NCBI GenBank assembly: GCA_002354805.1
Contig: DEMH01000003.1
Span: 62,001 to 126,000 of the forward strand
From: Gammaproteobacteria bacterium UBA2675
Lineage (GTDB): Bacteria > Pseudomonadota > Gammaproteobacteria > Pseudomonadales > Pseudohongiellaceae
Reading direction: 5' to 3'
Length of the DNA stretch: 64,000 nucleotides
The notes below the pieces were generated by a model, which searched no databases, was not told the DNA's origin, and saw only the letters and a list, made by a program, of their open reading frames with translations. Positions 42,570 through 51,373 of the stretch are shown here, piece by piece (within the stretch, counting starts at the first letter, position 1; each line of letters opens with the position of its first letter). The translations under genes were made by a program, and so were the position numbers.

Positions 42570-43847
42570 TTAGTTATTGATCAGTACTGTATCCGCGCCA
42601 TTAAACAGATCGGTGCTGGATACCACGATGGTGTCGCCCACTTGCAGGCCGTCGAGTATTTCAATGTTGCTGAGGCTGGTGGCGCCTATCACGATTGGCG
42701 TGCGGTACGCCATTCCATCGCGCACAACGTAGGCAACGCGTCCGTTACCGCTTTCCACAAACTGTCCTCTTGGTACCATCAACACGCCCTGCTTCTGCTC
42801 AAGCAGGATGCGTGTGGAAAGGCGCTGGTTCTGTCGCAGACCGTCGGGTACCGGCTGCTCAAAACGCAGTCTGGCGGTGACCTGGTTGTCGATAATCTCG
42901 GGTGAAATGGCGACCAGGGTGGCGTTGTTGACCTGGTTGCCACTGCGCACGTCAGCTACCATGCCGATTGCCAGGTCGTCCACGTAGGACTCTGGTACCA
43001 GCACTTCAATTTCAAAGGCTGAGAGATCCACAACACTCATGACAGGTTGATTGCGGATAACATTGGTTTTCTGATCGACCAGCAGGTTGCCGACAATGCC
43101 GTCGACTGGTGATATCAAGGTTAAGGAATTGACCTGGCGCTCAACGTCCTCCACCAGCAGTTTTTGCTGGTCTACGTCCAGCTGGCGGGTCTGCAGTTCA
43201 AACTCAAGTCGATTATTGTCCAGTTCGGCATCCATCTCGGCGTGACGGTGGAGAACCTCTGCCGTCTCAAGGTCGTCCCTGGCTCTGTCGAGCTCCACCG
43301 CTGTATAGGCGCCCTGGTCAAAGGCCTGCTGCGCACGTGCCAGTTCGCGGCGCGATGCTTTGAGTGTGATACCTGCTGAATCCAGAGCTTTCTGGTTCTC
43401 CAGCTGTTGCTGCTGGGTGCTGATGTTCTGTCGCTGATATTCAACTTCCAGAGATGCCAGACGTGATTTTTCCTGCAGGAGGCGATTCTGTAGTTCAGGG
43501 CTGTCGATGGTGGCGAGGACCTGACCACTTCTGACACTGTCTCCAGATTCCACGGCGAAGGTTATCGTGCCCATGTCACTCGCATATAAAACGGGGCTGA
43601 CCGCCGCCACGACGCGGCCCTGTACGGAGATATCCCGTACAAAGTCGCCGCGGGTGACAGTGGCCAGCCTCAGGCGGGACTCGGAAACAGATTCTTGTGC
43701 CTGGCTCCAGCGCTGAATTGCTGGTGCGGTCATCCAGACGGTCATCAGCAATACTGCAGCACCAAAGGAGATCCACAGCAGTCTGGTGCGTCGTGGACGT
43801 GGTTCCAGGATCGTATCCTGGGAGGTTGTATCGGAAATCTTCATCAA
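42570..43847 (-). CDS. MacA/HlyD-type periplasmic adaptor of the ABC efflux system
   Basis: 425 residues, first gene of the operon. One N-terminal membrane helix (about 22-43), a lipoyl half-motif (GRVVAAVSPVLYASDMGTITFAV), a long alpha-helical hairpin at about 130-260 rich in Gln, Glu and Leu, the second lipoyl half (LISPVDGIVGNLLVDQKTNV) and beta-barrel and proximal domains. It would connect the permeases to an outer-membrane TolC-like channel, but no such gene is in the window. The promoter must lie in 43848-44133. Confidence 0.9.
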   Translation of the reverse strand: MMKISDTTSQDTILEPRPRRTRLLWISFGAAVLLMTVWMTAPAIQRWSQAQESVSESRLRLATVTRGDFVRDISVQGRVVAAVSPVLYASDMGTITFAVESGDSVRSGQVLATIDSPELQNRLLQEKSRLASLEVEYQRQNISTQQQQLENQKALDSAGITLKASRRELARAQQAFDQGAYTAVELDRARDDLETAEVLHRHAEMDAELDNNRLEFELQTRQLDVDQQKLLVEDVERQVNSLTLISPVDGIVGNLLVDQKTNVIRNQPVMSVVDLSAFEIEVLVPESYVDDLAIGMVADVRSGNQVNNATLVAISPEIIDNQVTARLRFEQPVPDGLRQNQRLSTRILLEQKQGVLMVPRGQFVESGNGRVAYVVRDGMAYRTPIVIGATSLSNIEILDGLQVGDTIVVSSTDLFNGADTVLINN

Positions 43848-44133
43848 TCTCTCGAATTTTTATTGAACATTAGCGATAGACGTAGCTATTGCCGGAAACG
43901 TTTAACGACTGGTAAAAAAGTTTCTGCTGTATCGATTGACTGACGGTGCTTCATCGTCCGGTCGGGATCAGCAGCTTGCTACCAGCCTCTACAGTCTAGA
44001 GATAGCAAGATCGGGGCCAATAAAATAAGATCTTTAAAAACAGTAAATTAGCTGATTTATTGGAAAGGCGAGAGTGGTCGAATTCACCAAACGTTGTAAT
44101 ACAGGCCAATGCTTTGGCGAAATTGAAAGATAA
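43848..44133. other. AT-rich intergenic region upstream of the efflux operon
   Basis: About 285 bases without a supportable gene. It must hold the minus-strand promoter of the efflux operon, but no convincing -35/-10 pair could be picked by eye. It contains an imperfect palindrome GCGATAG-acgta-GCTATTGC-like element at about 43873-43892, the nested inverted repeat at 43975-44009, and CCAATAAA/TTTATTGG arms at 44017-44024 and 44056-44063. Confidence 0.5.
43975..44009. repeat. Nested inverted repeat upstream of the efflux operon
   Basis: CTTGCTA (43975-43981) pairs with TAGCAAG (44003-44009), and inside it CTCTA (43987-43991) pairs with TAGAG (43997-44001) around loop CAGTC. It could be an operator for a dimeric regulator or an RNA hairpin in the leader. 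Confidence 0.5.
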
Positions 44134-44159
44134 AAAAAGGGGCTCTGAAGCCCCTTTTT
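44134..44159 (-). terminator. Rho-independent terminator after the serine hydrolase gene
   Basis: AAAAAGGGGCT (44134-44144), loop CTGA, AGCCCCTTTTT (44149-44159): an 11-bp stem with A and T runs, so a T tract follows on either strand. It lies 20 bp past the stop of the minus-strand serine hydrolase gene. Confidence 0.9.
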
Positions 44160-44179
44160 GTTGAGTGATTCGATACGAA

Positions 44180-45430
44180 TCAGTTGGTAACTGCCTGCTG
44201 TACCACGCGCTGTGCAGTACTGTTGTCGAACGGTGCTCCGCGGGGGCCACCACGTTTCTGCTCCATGTAAATCATGAAGTAGTCGTTATAGGGGTCAACC
44301 GCAAACAGTGTGCCGCCTATACCGCGCCAGCCGAAGTTGCTGCCAGCATCAGGGTTGGCCGGGTCATTCGGTTGCAGGTGAAAGCCCATGCTCCAGCCGC
44401 CGCGATTGCCATAAAAGAAGTATTCACGGGATACATCAGGCGTGATGCGCTCTTCTTTCATCCAGTCCAGTGTTTCTTCTTCCAGTATGCGTGCGCCGCG
44501 GTACTCACCATCGTTCAGCAGCATCTGCGCGAAACGCACATAGTCCTCAGTAGTGGAGTTCAGTCCACCACCGCCAGACAGATGGGCGCGAACAACTGTA
44601 TTGTCCGACATCTCTCCATGGATGGGCTCCGCTATACGAGCCGCTTTTGCAGGATCCACAAAGAATGTCGTTTCATCCATGCCCAGCGGTTCAAAAATTC
44701 GCTCATTCAGGATCTGGTCCAGCGGCTGACCGGCAGCCACCTCAAGGACGGCGCCCAGGGTGTCGGTGGAATGTCCGTAGTGCCACGCAGTGCCTGGCTC
44801 GAACAGCAGTGGCAGTTCACCTATACGGGCACCAAACTCCCGGTTGGTCAGACTGCCGTCAGAGGGAAGTGCCTCTTCATACATCTCTCCAAGGCGGGTT
44901 CCGGTCGCGAATATTGACTGAACCAGTCCCGATTTATGAGTCAGCAGGTGTTCAACCGTCATCACGTTTTCGGCCGGGCGCAGCTCGCCGGTTTCATTGT
45001 TGATGATCTGCATTTCTGCGAATTCGGGAAAATACTTGCTGACCGGGTCCTCAACACTCAGCAGGCCATCTTCAACCATGGACATGGCGGCGACGCTGAT
45101 GATGGGTTTGGTCATCGAGTAAATCCGGAAAATGGTTTGAGCATCAATGGGTGTATCGTCGCCCGGACCCTGGGTGCCGACGGTTTCCAGCATGCCTATA
45201 CCGTTGTCATTGCCGACCAGCAAGAGGGCTCCAGCGATATGGTTGCCATCAACGGCTGCCTGCATTTGCGCACGAATCCCGGCTATTTCCTGATCGGTAA
45301 TGCCAAAGCTGTCGGCATCGATCATCTTGATTGAGCTGCTGTCCTGTGCCGCGGCCCACGCCGAACCAAGCAGCAGGGCGGTTGCCAGCGCCGTGTGGCG
45401 CAGCATCTGAGGCATTGATAATGCTTTCAT
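44180..45430 (-). CDS. Exported serine hydrolase, beta-lactamase/EstB type
   Basis: 416 residues with a signal peptide ending AWAAAQD. SxxK is Ser105-Met-Thr-Lys108 and the YxS motif is Tyr218-Gly-His-Ser; a late GWSMGFHLQP and GWRGIGGTLF complete the class C-like fold. These are usually esterases or D-amino-acid peptidases rather than true beta-lactamases. It is a distant relative of the hydrolase at 22458. Monocistronic with its own terminator. Confidence 0.88.
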   Translation of the reverse strand: MKALSMPQMLRHTALATALLLGSAWAAAQDSSSIKMIDADSFGITDQEIAGIRAQMQAAVDGNHIAGALLLVGNDNGIGMLETVGTQGPGDDTPIDAQTIFRIYSMTKPIISVAAMSMVEDGLLSVEDPVSKYFPEFAEMQIINNETGELRPAENVMTVEHLLTHKSGLVQSIFATGTRLGEMYEEALPSDGSLTNREFGARIGELPLLFEPGTAWHYGHSTDTLGAVLEVAAGQPLDQILNERIFEPLGMDETTFFVDPAKAARIAEPIHGEMSDNTVVRAHLSGGGGLNSTTEDYVRFAQMLLNDGEYRGARILEEETLDWMKEERITPDVSREYFFYGNRGGWSMGFHLQPNDPANPDAGSNFGWRGIGGTLFAVDPYNDYFMIYMEQKRGGPRGAPFDNSTAQRVVQQAVTN

Positions 45431-45587
45431 GAGAGTTCCCCTGTCATTATTGTGACCTGATCATAATCCACCCGTAGGCCAGACTCAATTGCAGTCTCTG
45501 GCAATTGCTTTGAACGGCTTATCGGGTGCCTTGGCGCGTGGTAGTATCGACCGGTCTATTTGAGAAACCGATTCCAGGAAACATTGT

Positions 45588-46757
45588 ATGAAGCTCATCA
45601 TCAAACTGCTGGCCGGCATTGTGCTGGGTATATTGCTGGGGCTGCTGGCGCCGCAGGGTCTAACCCGCATCCTTGTCACGGTGAAGGATTTGTTTGGTGA
45701 GTTGCTGTTTTTTACCATTCCGCTATTGATACTTTTTTACATCAGCAGCGGGATTGCCGCACTGCCGCGAAATTCCGGCCGGATGCTTGGGCGCTCGCTG
45801 AGCTTTGCCTACCTGTCGACGCTGATCGCAGGGACGGCCGCCTTTGTAATTGCCGCGCTTATCGTGCCCGGTCTTACCTCCGCGCCTGATGTGCTGAACG
45901 GGGACGGCGCCGTTGTTCTGGAGCCCTACGTCACGGTGACCATACCGCCACTTTTTAATGTAATGACTGCCTTAATGCTGGCGTTCATCATGGGGCTCGG
46001 CATCAGCGCGACGCGTGCTGAGGGGCTGCAAAAGCTGGCCGACCAGGGGCGTGACATTATTCAGTGGCTGCTCGAGAAGGCCATTATTCCGCTGCTGCCA
46101 GTGTATATAGCGGGTGTGTTTGCCGAGATGGCCGCAGCAGGCACGGTGTTTATCACGCTGCGAACCTTCGGTGTAGTGCTGGCGATGGCGGTGATTCTGC
46201 ACTGGGTCTGGATTGTGACGCTGTTTGCGGTTGCCGGACTGCGCACGGGCCAGTCACCGGTCAGATTGATTCGCAATATGTTGCCGGCTTACTTCACCGC
46301 GCTGGGTACCATGTCCAGTGCCGCGACCATACCGGTGTCACTGATGTCGAGCAAGCGGAATGGCGTACGTGAACAGGTTGCCGATTTTACTGTGCCACTG
46401 TTTGCGACTGTGCATCTGTCAGGTTCGACAATCACGATCGTCAGTTGTGCGGTCGCCGTTATCAGCATGCAGAGCGGTCTTGATATTCCACCACTCTCCC
46501 TGATGGTTCCCTTTGTATTGACGCTGGGTGTGGTGATGCTGGCTGCACCGGGTGTGCCGGGTGGCGCGGTGATGTCGGCGGTAGGTTTGCTGGGGTCGAT
46601 GCTTGGTTTTGGTGAGACCGCCCTGGCCCTGATGATTGCACTTTACATGGCGCAGGACAGCTTCGGCACGGCCTGCAATGTCACCTGTGATGGAGCGCTG
46701 TCAATGCTGGTGGATCATAGCGATGGTCCAGTAGAAGGTACACAACCGACTGTTTAG
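45588..46757 (+). CDS. Dicarboxylate/amino acid:cation symporter (DAACS family)
   Basis: 389 residues with about eight membrane helices and two re-entrant loops. Diagnostic motifs are GTMSSAATIPVS (serine-rich motif), and NVTCDGALSMLVD in the last helix, where Asp and Asn bind substrate and cation. GltP, SstT and DctA are relatives; a substrate such as glutamate, aspartate, serine or a C4-dicarboxylate is likely. Na+ or H+ coupling cannot be told. Confidence 0.9.
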   Translation: MKLIIKLLAGIVLGILLGLLAPQGLTRILVTVKDLFGELLFFTIPLLILFYISSGIAALPRNSGRMLGRSLSFAYLSTLIAGTAAFVIAALIVPGLTSAPDVLNGDGAVVLEPYVTVTIPPLFNVMTALMLAFIMGLGISATRAEGLQKLADQGRDIIQWLLEKAIIPLLPVYIAGVFAEMAAAGTVFITLRTFGVVLAMAVILHWVWIVTLFAVAGLRTGQSPVRLIRNMLPAYFTALGTMSSAATIPVSLMSSKRNGVREQVADFTVPLFATVHLSGSTITIVSCAVAVISMQSGLDIPPLSLMVPFVLTLGVVMLAAPGVPGGAVMSAVGLLGSMLGFGETALALMIALYMAQDSFGTACNVTCDGALSMLVDHSDGPVEGTQPTV

Positions 46758-46780
46758 GTGTCTGCCGCCATGTGTGCCTG

Positions 46781-48058
46781 TCACCTGGCGGGTGGCTGCA
46801 GCCACCGGTCTTCGGTTGCCAGCGCACCGTTGAGCGCATCAAGAAACGCACGCAGTTGGCGCTTCTCAATGGCCCGCAGATTCAGGGGCTTCGCTTCATT
46901 GTGACCAATGACAGCTATGTCAGCGGCGACATAGTGATCAATGACCTCTTCCAGTGTCGCGATCTGTCCGGCATGCATATAAGGTGCCGTGTCTGCCAGG
47001 TTGCGCAGACTGCCAGTGCGCTGCGCTCCAATCATGTCATCGCCGCCGCGTGCAAACTCCAGTTCGATACACTCGCTGGCATCTGCGTCACTGAACTTGC
47101 CTGTGCAGTTGAACGGGTCGCTGCGGGCCAGGCGCAACCCCTCAGAGCGGCCTGCAGCAGGCAGGACGCCGGGCGCTGAAAGTACGGCGGTGTTATGAAA
47201 GTCGTTATTGGTGAACAGTGGACCATTGTGGCAGTTGATGCACTGAGCCTTGCCGATGAACAGTTTCAGTCCCGCCAGCTGCGCGCGAGACATGGCTGAA
47301 CTGTCAGTAACGCTGCTGCTGCGCTGCAGATCAGCAACGTAGTGATCGAATGCGGCTGGGCCGGGCAGCAATTTGCGCTGATAGGCGGCCAGCGCTTTGC
47401 CAACATTGGCAAAAATCAACGAGACCTCATACTGGTCAGATTCGTCCATCCGCTGCCAGGCCAGTTTCGACTGCTCATCTCCCAGCGGCGAGGCCTGCGG
47501 CGGAAAGCGGGAGCTGTCTTCCAGAGTAGGCAGCTCGCCAAATAACTGTTCGTAGCTGTCGCGATAGTCAGCAGTCGAGCCAATCAGTCGTGCCACTTCC
47601 ATCCGGGTCATGCCGTGTTCTCGCGGATCTTCCAGCGGTGCCAGTGCCTGCGACCACAGACTGTCCTTGCGGCCGTCCCAGAAATACCAGCGGCTGTAGG
47701 CGGCACCGGCCAGGGGCATTGTATTTCTCTCAGTGGTGCCTATGCCGACAGCAACGGGGCGGCCGTCGGTAAATCCCGATGTCGGCATGTGACAGGTCGC
47801 ACACGAAACGTCACCATTGGAACTGAGACGAGTATCAAAGAAAAGTTGATGCCCAAAGTGGGCAGCCCGCGGATCATCAGCGACAGCATTGCCGGTATCA
47901 ACGGGGAGTGGCGGCAACTGCGAAAGTGCCAGAGAGTCGATCAAAGCGCGCTGTTCTGTGCTCCACTGTGCAGGCAGCGGCATGGGTATCCATTGCCAGG
48001 CCAGGTAGCCAAACAACAGAAAGATTACAACGCCAAGTAGTTTCAGTTTCCTGGGCAT
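46781..48058 (-). CDS. Di-heme cytochrome c peroxidase/MauG-family protein
   Basis: 425 residues with an N-terminal membrane helix or uncleaved signal (about 5-25). Two c-type heme sites: CATCH at 86-90 and CINCH at 273-277, the spacing of the bacterial cytochrome c peroxidase/MauG family. The region after heme 1 (GRPVAVGIGTTERNTMPL) is typical. Peroxide reduction or protein modification is possible. It ends a three-gene unit with two small envelope proteins. Convergent with the symporter gene 23 bases away. Confidence 0.9.
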   Translation of the reverse strand: MPRKLKLLGVVIFLLFGYLAWQWIPMPLPAQWSTEQRALIDSLALSQLPPLPVDTGNAVADDPRAAHFGHQLFFDTRLSSNGDVSCATCHMPTSGFTDGRPVAVGIGTTERNTMPLAGAAYSRWYFWDGRKDSLWSQALAPLEDPREHGMTRMEVARLIGSTADYRDSYEQLFGELPTLEDSSRFPPQASPLGDEQSKLAWQRMDESDQYEVSLIFANVGKALAAYQRKLLPGPAAFDHYVADLQRSSSVTDSSAMSRAQLAGLKLFIGKAQCINCHNGPLFTNNDFHNTAVLSAPGVLPAAGRSEGLRLARSDPFNCTGKFSDADASECIELEFARGGDDMIGAQRTGSLRNLADTAPYMHAGQIATLEEVIDHYVAADIAVIGHNEAKPLNLRAIEKRQLRAFLDALNGALATEDRWLQPPAR

Positions 48059-48074
48059 TACCGTACCTGCCTGG

Positions 48075-48479
48075 TCACAAGTTCAGCTCGACTTGTGCCC
48101 GATAAGTAATCTCCTCGACTTGAATAAGTAACTCCAGTTGCCATAAGCCGGGCATATGGAAACGCACACCCTGCAGCAGATACTGACCGTCACCGAGCTG
48201 TTGTGTGATGCGCGGGCTGGTGGCAAGACCATGGTCGTGTTCTGGCATGCCTCCAGTGACAGTTATATCAGCATTGTTGACAGCCTGGCCCTGTGTGTCG
48301 GTCAGCGATATGACCCAGCCATGCATCTGGTTGATTGTCAGCGGCTGCAGCTGGCTCTGCATCTCGATCTGCAGACCACTGGGCGTGGATTGTGTCTGCA
48401 CGGTTGCGGCTTGTGCCGTGGATGCAGTCAGCACCAGGGCAAGGCCAGTCAACCAATACATAATCCTGTTGGCAGTCAT
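48075..48479 (-). CDS. Exported YtkA-like domain protein
   Basis: 134 residues from ATG 48479, which overlaps the preceding stop as TAATG; a longer frame to 48554 overlaps the previous gene too far. Signal peptide ends TASTAQAA. The domain with VISLTDTQGQAVNNADITVTGGMPEHDHGLATSP and HMPGLWQLELLI matches the YtkA-like family, an immunoglobulin-like fold; its MPEHDHG cluster has Met and His that could bind copper. Second gene of the three-gene unit. Confidence 0.75.
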   Translation of the reverse strand: MTANRIMYWLTGLALVLTASTAQAATVQTQSTPSGLQIEMQSQLQPLTINQMHGWVISLTDTQGQAVNNADITVTGGMPEHDHGLATSPRITQQLGDGQYLLQGVRFHMPGLWQLELLIQVEEITYRAQVELNL

Positions 48480-49063
48480 TAGCGAACTCCGCGTGCGTGT
48501 CGGTATCGCCAGGCGAGTAGCAATAAACCGGTTACGATCAGTACCCAAAGCCACACTGGCAGCGCCGGGTCGCCCACACTGAACGGGAATACGGCATGAT
48601 ACAGGCGGTCCTGCTGAGGGTGTGGCGCAGAGACCACGCCAATGAAATCGCCGGGATCCTGGAAACTGTGCATTACTGTCAATACGCCGTCTGGCTGTGG
48701 ACCAACGGACTGGTAGAAAACCGTGATGTCGTCTAGGTCGCCCAGTGCCTGAACGTCCGTCAGTTTGACAAAGCGGCCCAGCTCAGTGGTATTGCGAATG
48801 ATCCTGAATTCGACGGGTACCTGGCGCAGTGAGTCATGCAGATATTCCATGACAAACACGCTTTCACCCGTAGCCGGCAGGTCTTCGCAGTATTCACGAT
48901 GGCCGGACCGCTCGGGCTGAAAGACGGTAAAGTGCGCGCTGTAGAAGTCCATGAATATGGTACAGCCCTCGCCGGCATCCACTACGCTGCCATGGGCGCT
49001 TACTCGCGCGGAAGGAGCGGCCAGTATCATCAGTAACGCGGTTAACCAGAACCCTTTATACAT
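48479..49063 (-). CDS. Membrane-anchored periplasmic protein of unknown function
   Basis: 194 residues: signal peptide to about residue 23 (VSAHG), a beta-rich periplasmic region of 135 residues with two Cys (CTIFMDF and EYCEDL) that could form a disulfide, and one C-terminal membrane helix (WLWVLIVTGLLLLAW) with a basic cytoplasmic tail. I do not recognise the family. It leads the operon with the YtkA-like and di-heme genes, so a role in the same metal or redox process is inferred. Confidence 0.7.
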   Translation of the reverse strand: MYKGFWLTALLMILAAPSARVSAHGSVVDAGEGCTIFMDFYSAHFTVFQPERSGHREYCEDLPATGESVFVMEYLHDSLRQVPVEFRIIRNTTELGRFVKLTDVQALGDLDDITVFYQSVGPQPDGVLTVMHSFQDPGDFIGVVSAPHPQQDRLYHAVFPFSVGDPALPVWLWVLIVTGLLLLAWRYRHARGVR

Positions 49064-49107
49064 TGGTGGTGTTGTCGCATTTAATGTCTGTAGTGAGTTT
49101 TTGTTCC

Positions 49108-50757
49108 CTATTGAGCAGCAGGTCTGTAATCAGATGACCGGACGATACGTCCAGGTCGTGCACCGGTCATTGCGCCATCATTCAAGACCAGCTCGCCGGC
49201 GACCAGAACATGAACCGCACCCTCCGAATACTGGTGGGGGTCGGCAAAGGTGGTCAGTTCCCGCACCCGGGCAATTTCGAGCACGGCAATGTCGGCAACA
49301 GCACCTGATTCCAGTATGCCGCGGTCTGTCATATTCAGGCGCTGCGCAGGCATCTGCGTTACTTTGTGAATGGCAGTGTGCACGGGAATCACTTCCAGAT
49401 CGCGGGCGTAATGACCAATCAGTCGCGCAAAGGTGCCGTAGTTGCGGGGATGTACCGCTCGGCTGGAAGGTCCTTCCACACCGCCGTCCGATGCAATCAT
49501 GGTGCGTGGATGGCGCATGATATTGTGCACATCCTCCTCAACCATGGCGTGAAATACGGCGCTGCAGTTGCCTGCGGCAACCAGGTCCATCAGCAGTTCG
49601 GCCGCGTTGGCCTTGCTGACCTCCTGGCCCTGCTGGAGCAGAACCTGACTAAGATTCATGCCATTGAGGCTTTCGTCGTGCGGGCAGCCTGCCAGCACAA
49701 CATTGGCGGGATCGTCTCCGCCACGATCTACCTCTATGTTGTAGATAATGTCATTGCGCAGTCGCTGCCGCTGGGACGGGTCGGCCATGCGGGCCAGCAG
49801 AGCTTCGCGCCCGCCATCCAGCGCCCAGCCCGGGAACAGGATCATCAGATTGGTGGACGACGCTGTGTAAGGGTACTGGTCTATGGAGACATCAACGCCG
49901 CGCGCAATGGCTTCGTCAACCAGTCGCAGACTGTCTGCCGAGGCACCCCACATGGGTGCGCCTACGACCTTGTGGTGGGTCAGCTGGGTGGGCAGACCCG
50001 CTTCCTCGCCGATCAGGATTGTCTCTGCCACGCTATCCAGGAGCGCCAGGCCTTCCTCGCGCATGTGGCTGATGTACATGCCGTTGTATTGCCCGGCGAC
50101 ACGTGCCAGCTCCACCACCTCGTCGGTGTCGGCGAAACGGCCGGGTGCATAGATGAGGCCCGACGACAGACCAAACGCCCCCTGTTCCATGCCGAGCGCA
50201 ACCTGTTCGCGCATCAGTTCGAGCTCTTCCTCGGTGGGTGGTCGGTCGTCTTCGCCAACGACCAGCGCACGTATCGAACCATGGCCGATAAAGCTGCCGA
50301 AGTTGATGGCCGGTGGCAGCGCCGCAATGGCTTCAAAGCTGGGTTCGAGAGGTACGGGCGAGCTGCCGTCGTTGCCTTCAATGACCGTTGTGACGCCCTG
50401 GCGAATCAGGTTTTCGGCATCTGGCCAGCCAAAGATCCCCTGATCGGGCTGATCCGACAGTGCATGACTGTGGATATCGATAAAGCCGGGCATGACGGCC
50501 AGACCAGTTACGTCTATCGCCTGGGTCGCCTGGTATTCACCCAGATTGCCAACGGCTGCGATGCGGTCGCCGTTAATTGCGATATCGCCAATGACGGGAG
50601 GCTCATCGGCGCCGGAGTAGAGCGTGCCACCTTGCAATACCAGATCGTACTGGGCTGGACTGGACGTGGCTGAGTCAGGTGCCGGGCTGTCGCCGCAGGC
50701 AACCAGGAGAATGGCCACAATTGAGAGCAGTATTGAGCGATGTATTTTTATTATCAT
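49108..50757 (-). CDS. N-acyl-D-amino-acid deacylase family amidohydrolase, lipoprotein
   Basis: 549 residues. Lipoprotein signal SIVAILLVAC (Cys21). The metal-binding motif GFIDIHSHALSD, then GVTTVIEGNDGS, YISHMREEG, LTHHKVVG and a late TMIASDGGVEGPSSR are the layout of D-aminoacylases (amidohydrolase superfamily). These release D-amino acids from N-acylated forms. Envelope localisation is unusual relative to the cytoplasmic enzymes and suggests action on extracellular substrates. Stands alone, 44 bp from the three-gene unit. Confidence 0.88.
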   Translation of the reverse strand: MIIKIHRSILLSIVAILLVACGDSPAPDSATSSPAQYDLVLQGGTLYSGADEPPVIGDIAINGDRIAAVGNLGEYQATQAIDVTGLAVMPGFIDIHSHALSDQPDQGIFGWPDAENLIRQGVTTVIEGNDGSSPVPLEPSFEAIAALPPAINFGSFIGHGSIRALVVGEDDRPPTEEELELMREQVALGMEQGAFGLSSGLIYAPGRFADTDEVVELARVAGQYNGMYISHMREEGLALLDSVAETILIGEEAGLPTQLTHHKVVGAPMWGASADSLRLVDEAIARGVDVSIDQYPYTASSTNLMILFPGWALDGGREALLARMADPSQRQRLRNDIIYNIEVDRGGDDPANVVLAGCPHDESLNGMNLSQVLLQQGQEVSKANAAELLMDLVAAGNCSAVFHAMVEEDVHNIMRHPRTMIASDGGVEGPSSRAVHPRNYGTFARLIGHYARDLEVIPVHTAIHKVTQMPAQRLNMTDRGILESGAVADIAVLEIARVRELTTFADPHQYSEGAVHVLVAGELVLNDGAMTGARPGRIVRSSDYRPAAQ

Positions 50758-50808
50758 GTCTGAAATCTACGTTAAAATCGGCCATCGGTCTAGAGATGGT
50801 CACGGGAT

Positions 50809-51303
50809 ATGAAACACACTACCACAACTGAGCAAACTGGCCAGCCCGTCGAGCTTGATGTCGAGACTCTGGAACTGGAGCATATTCTCTACGGCAGCGA
50901 CATCTACTATCAGACGCTGGAGTTACGTGACCAGATTCTGCGAGCACCCCTGGGTCTGTCAATATGGGACGAAGACCTGAAACAGGAATCGGGGCAGCAT
51001 CATTTTGCGTTTCTGGATGCCAATGACCGTCCCCTTGCCTGCCTGGTCGCCGTCCCCCTCGGTGAGCAACGCGTGAAACTACGTCAAATGGCGGTAGCTG
51101 AGATCTGCCGCGGCATGGGCCTGGGTCGCGCCCTGATGCAGCAGGTGGAACAGTTAATCCGCGACTCAGGTATGCTGGAAGCCAGTCTGCACGCACGAGT
51201 GAGTGCACAGGGGTTCTACGAACGCATGGGTTACAAGGCGCTTGGTGACGTGTTCACCGAGGTTACAGTCCCGCATGTGTTAATGGTCAAACAACTGAAC
51301 TGA
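50809..51303 (+). CDS. GNAT-family N-acetyltransferase
   Basis: 164 residues with the acetyl-CoA motif QMAVAEICRGMGLGRALMQQVE and FYERMGYKALGD near the end. Closest in style to the YitI/ElaA-like short GNATs; acceptor unknown. Starts at ATG 50809 without a strong ribosome site, divergent from the deacylase gene. Confidence 0.83.
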   Translation: MKHTTTTEQTGQPVELDVETLELEHILYGSDIYYQTLELRDQILRAPLGLSIWDEDLKQESGQHHFAFLDANDRPLACLVAVPLGEQRVKLRQMAVAEICRGMGLGRALMQQVEQLIRDSGMLEASLHARVSAQGFYERMGYKALGDVFTEVTVPHVLMVKQLN

Positions 51304-51373
51304 ACCGTTGTTATCAGCGCCCAACCGTTTTATTCTTGGCGGGATTCCCGAATTTTTCCCGGAGCTGAATAAC

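Noticed and set aside
43996..44253. An 85-residue minus-strand ORF across the terminator
   Set aside because: It overlaps the end of the serine hydrolase gene and runs through its terminator; no ribosome site or family likeness.
48480..48554. Longer start for the YtkA-like protein
   Set aside because: It would overlap the previous gene by 75 bases and place extra residues before a complete signal peptide.
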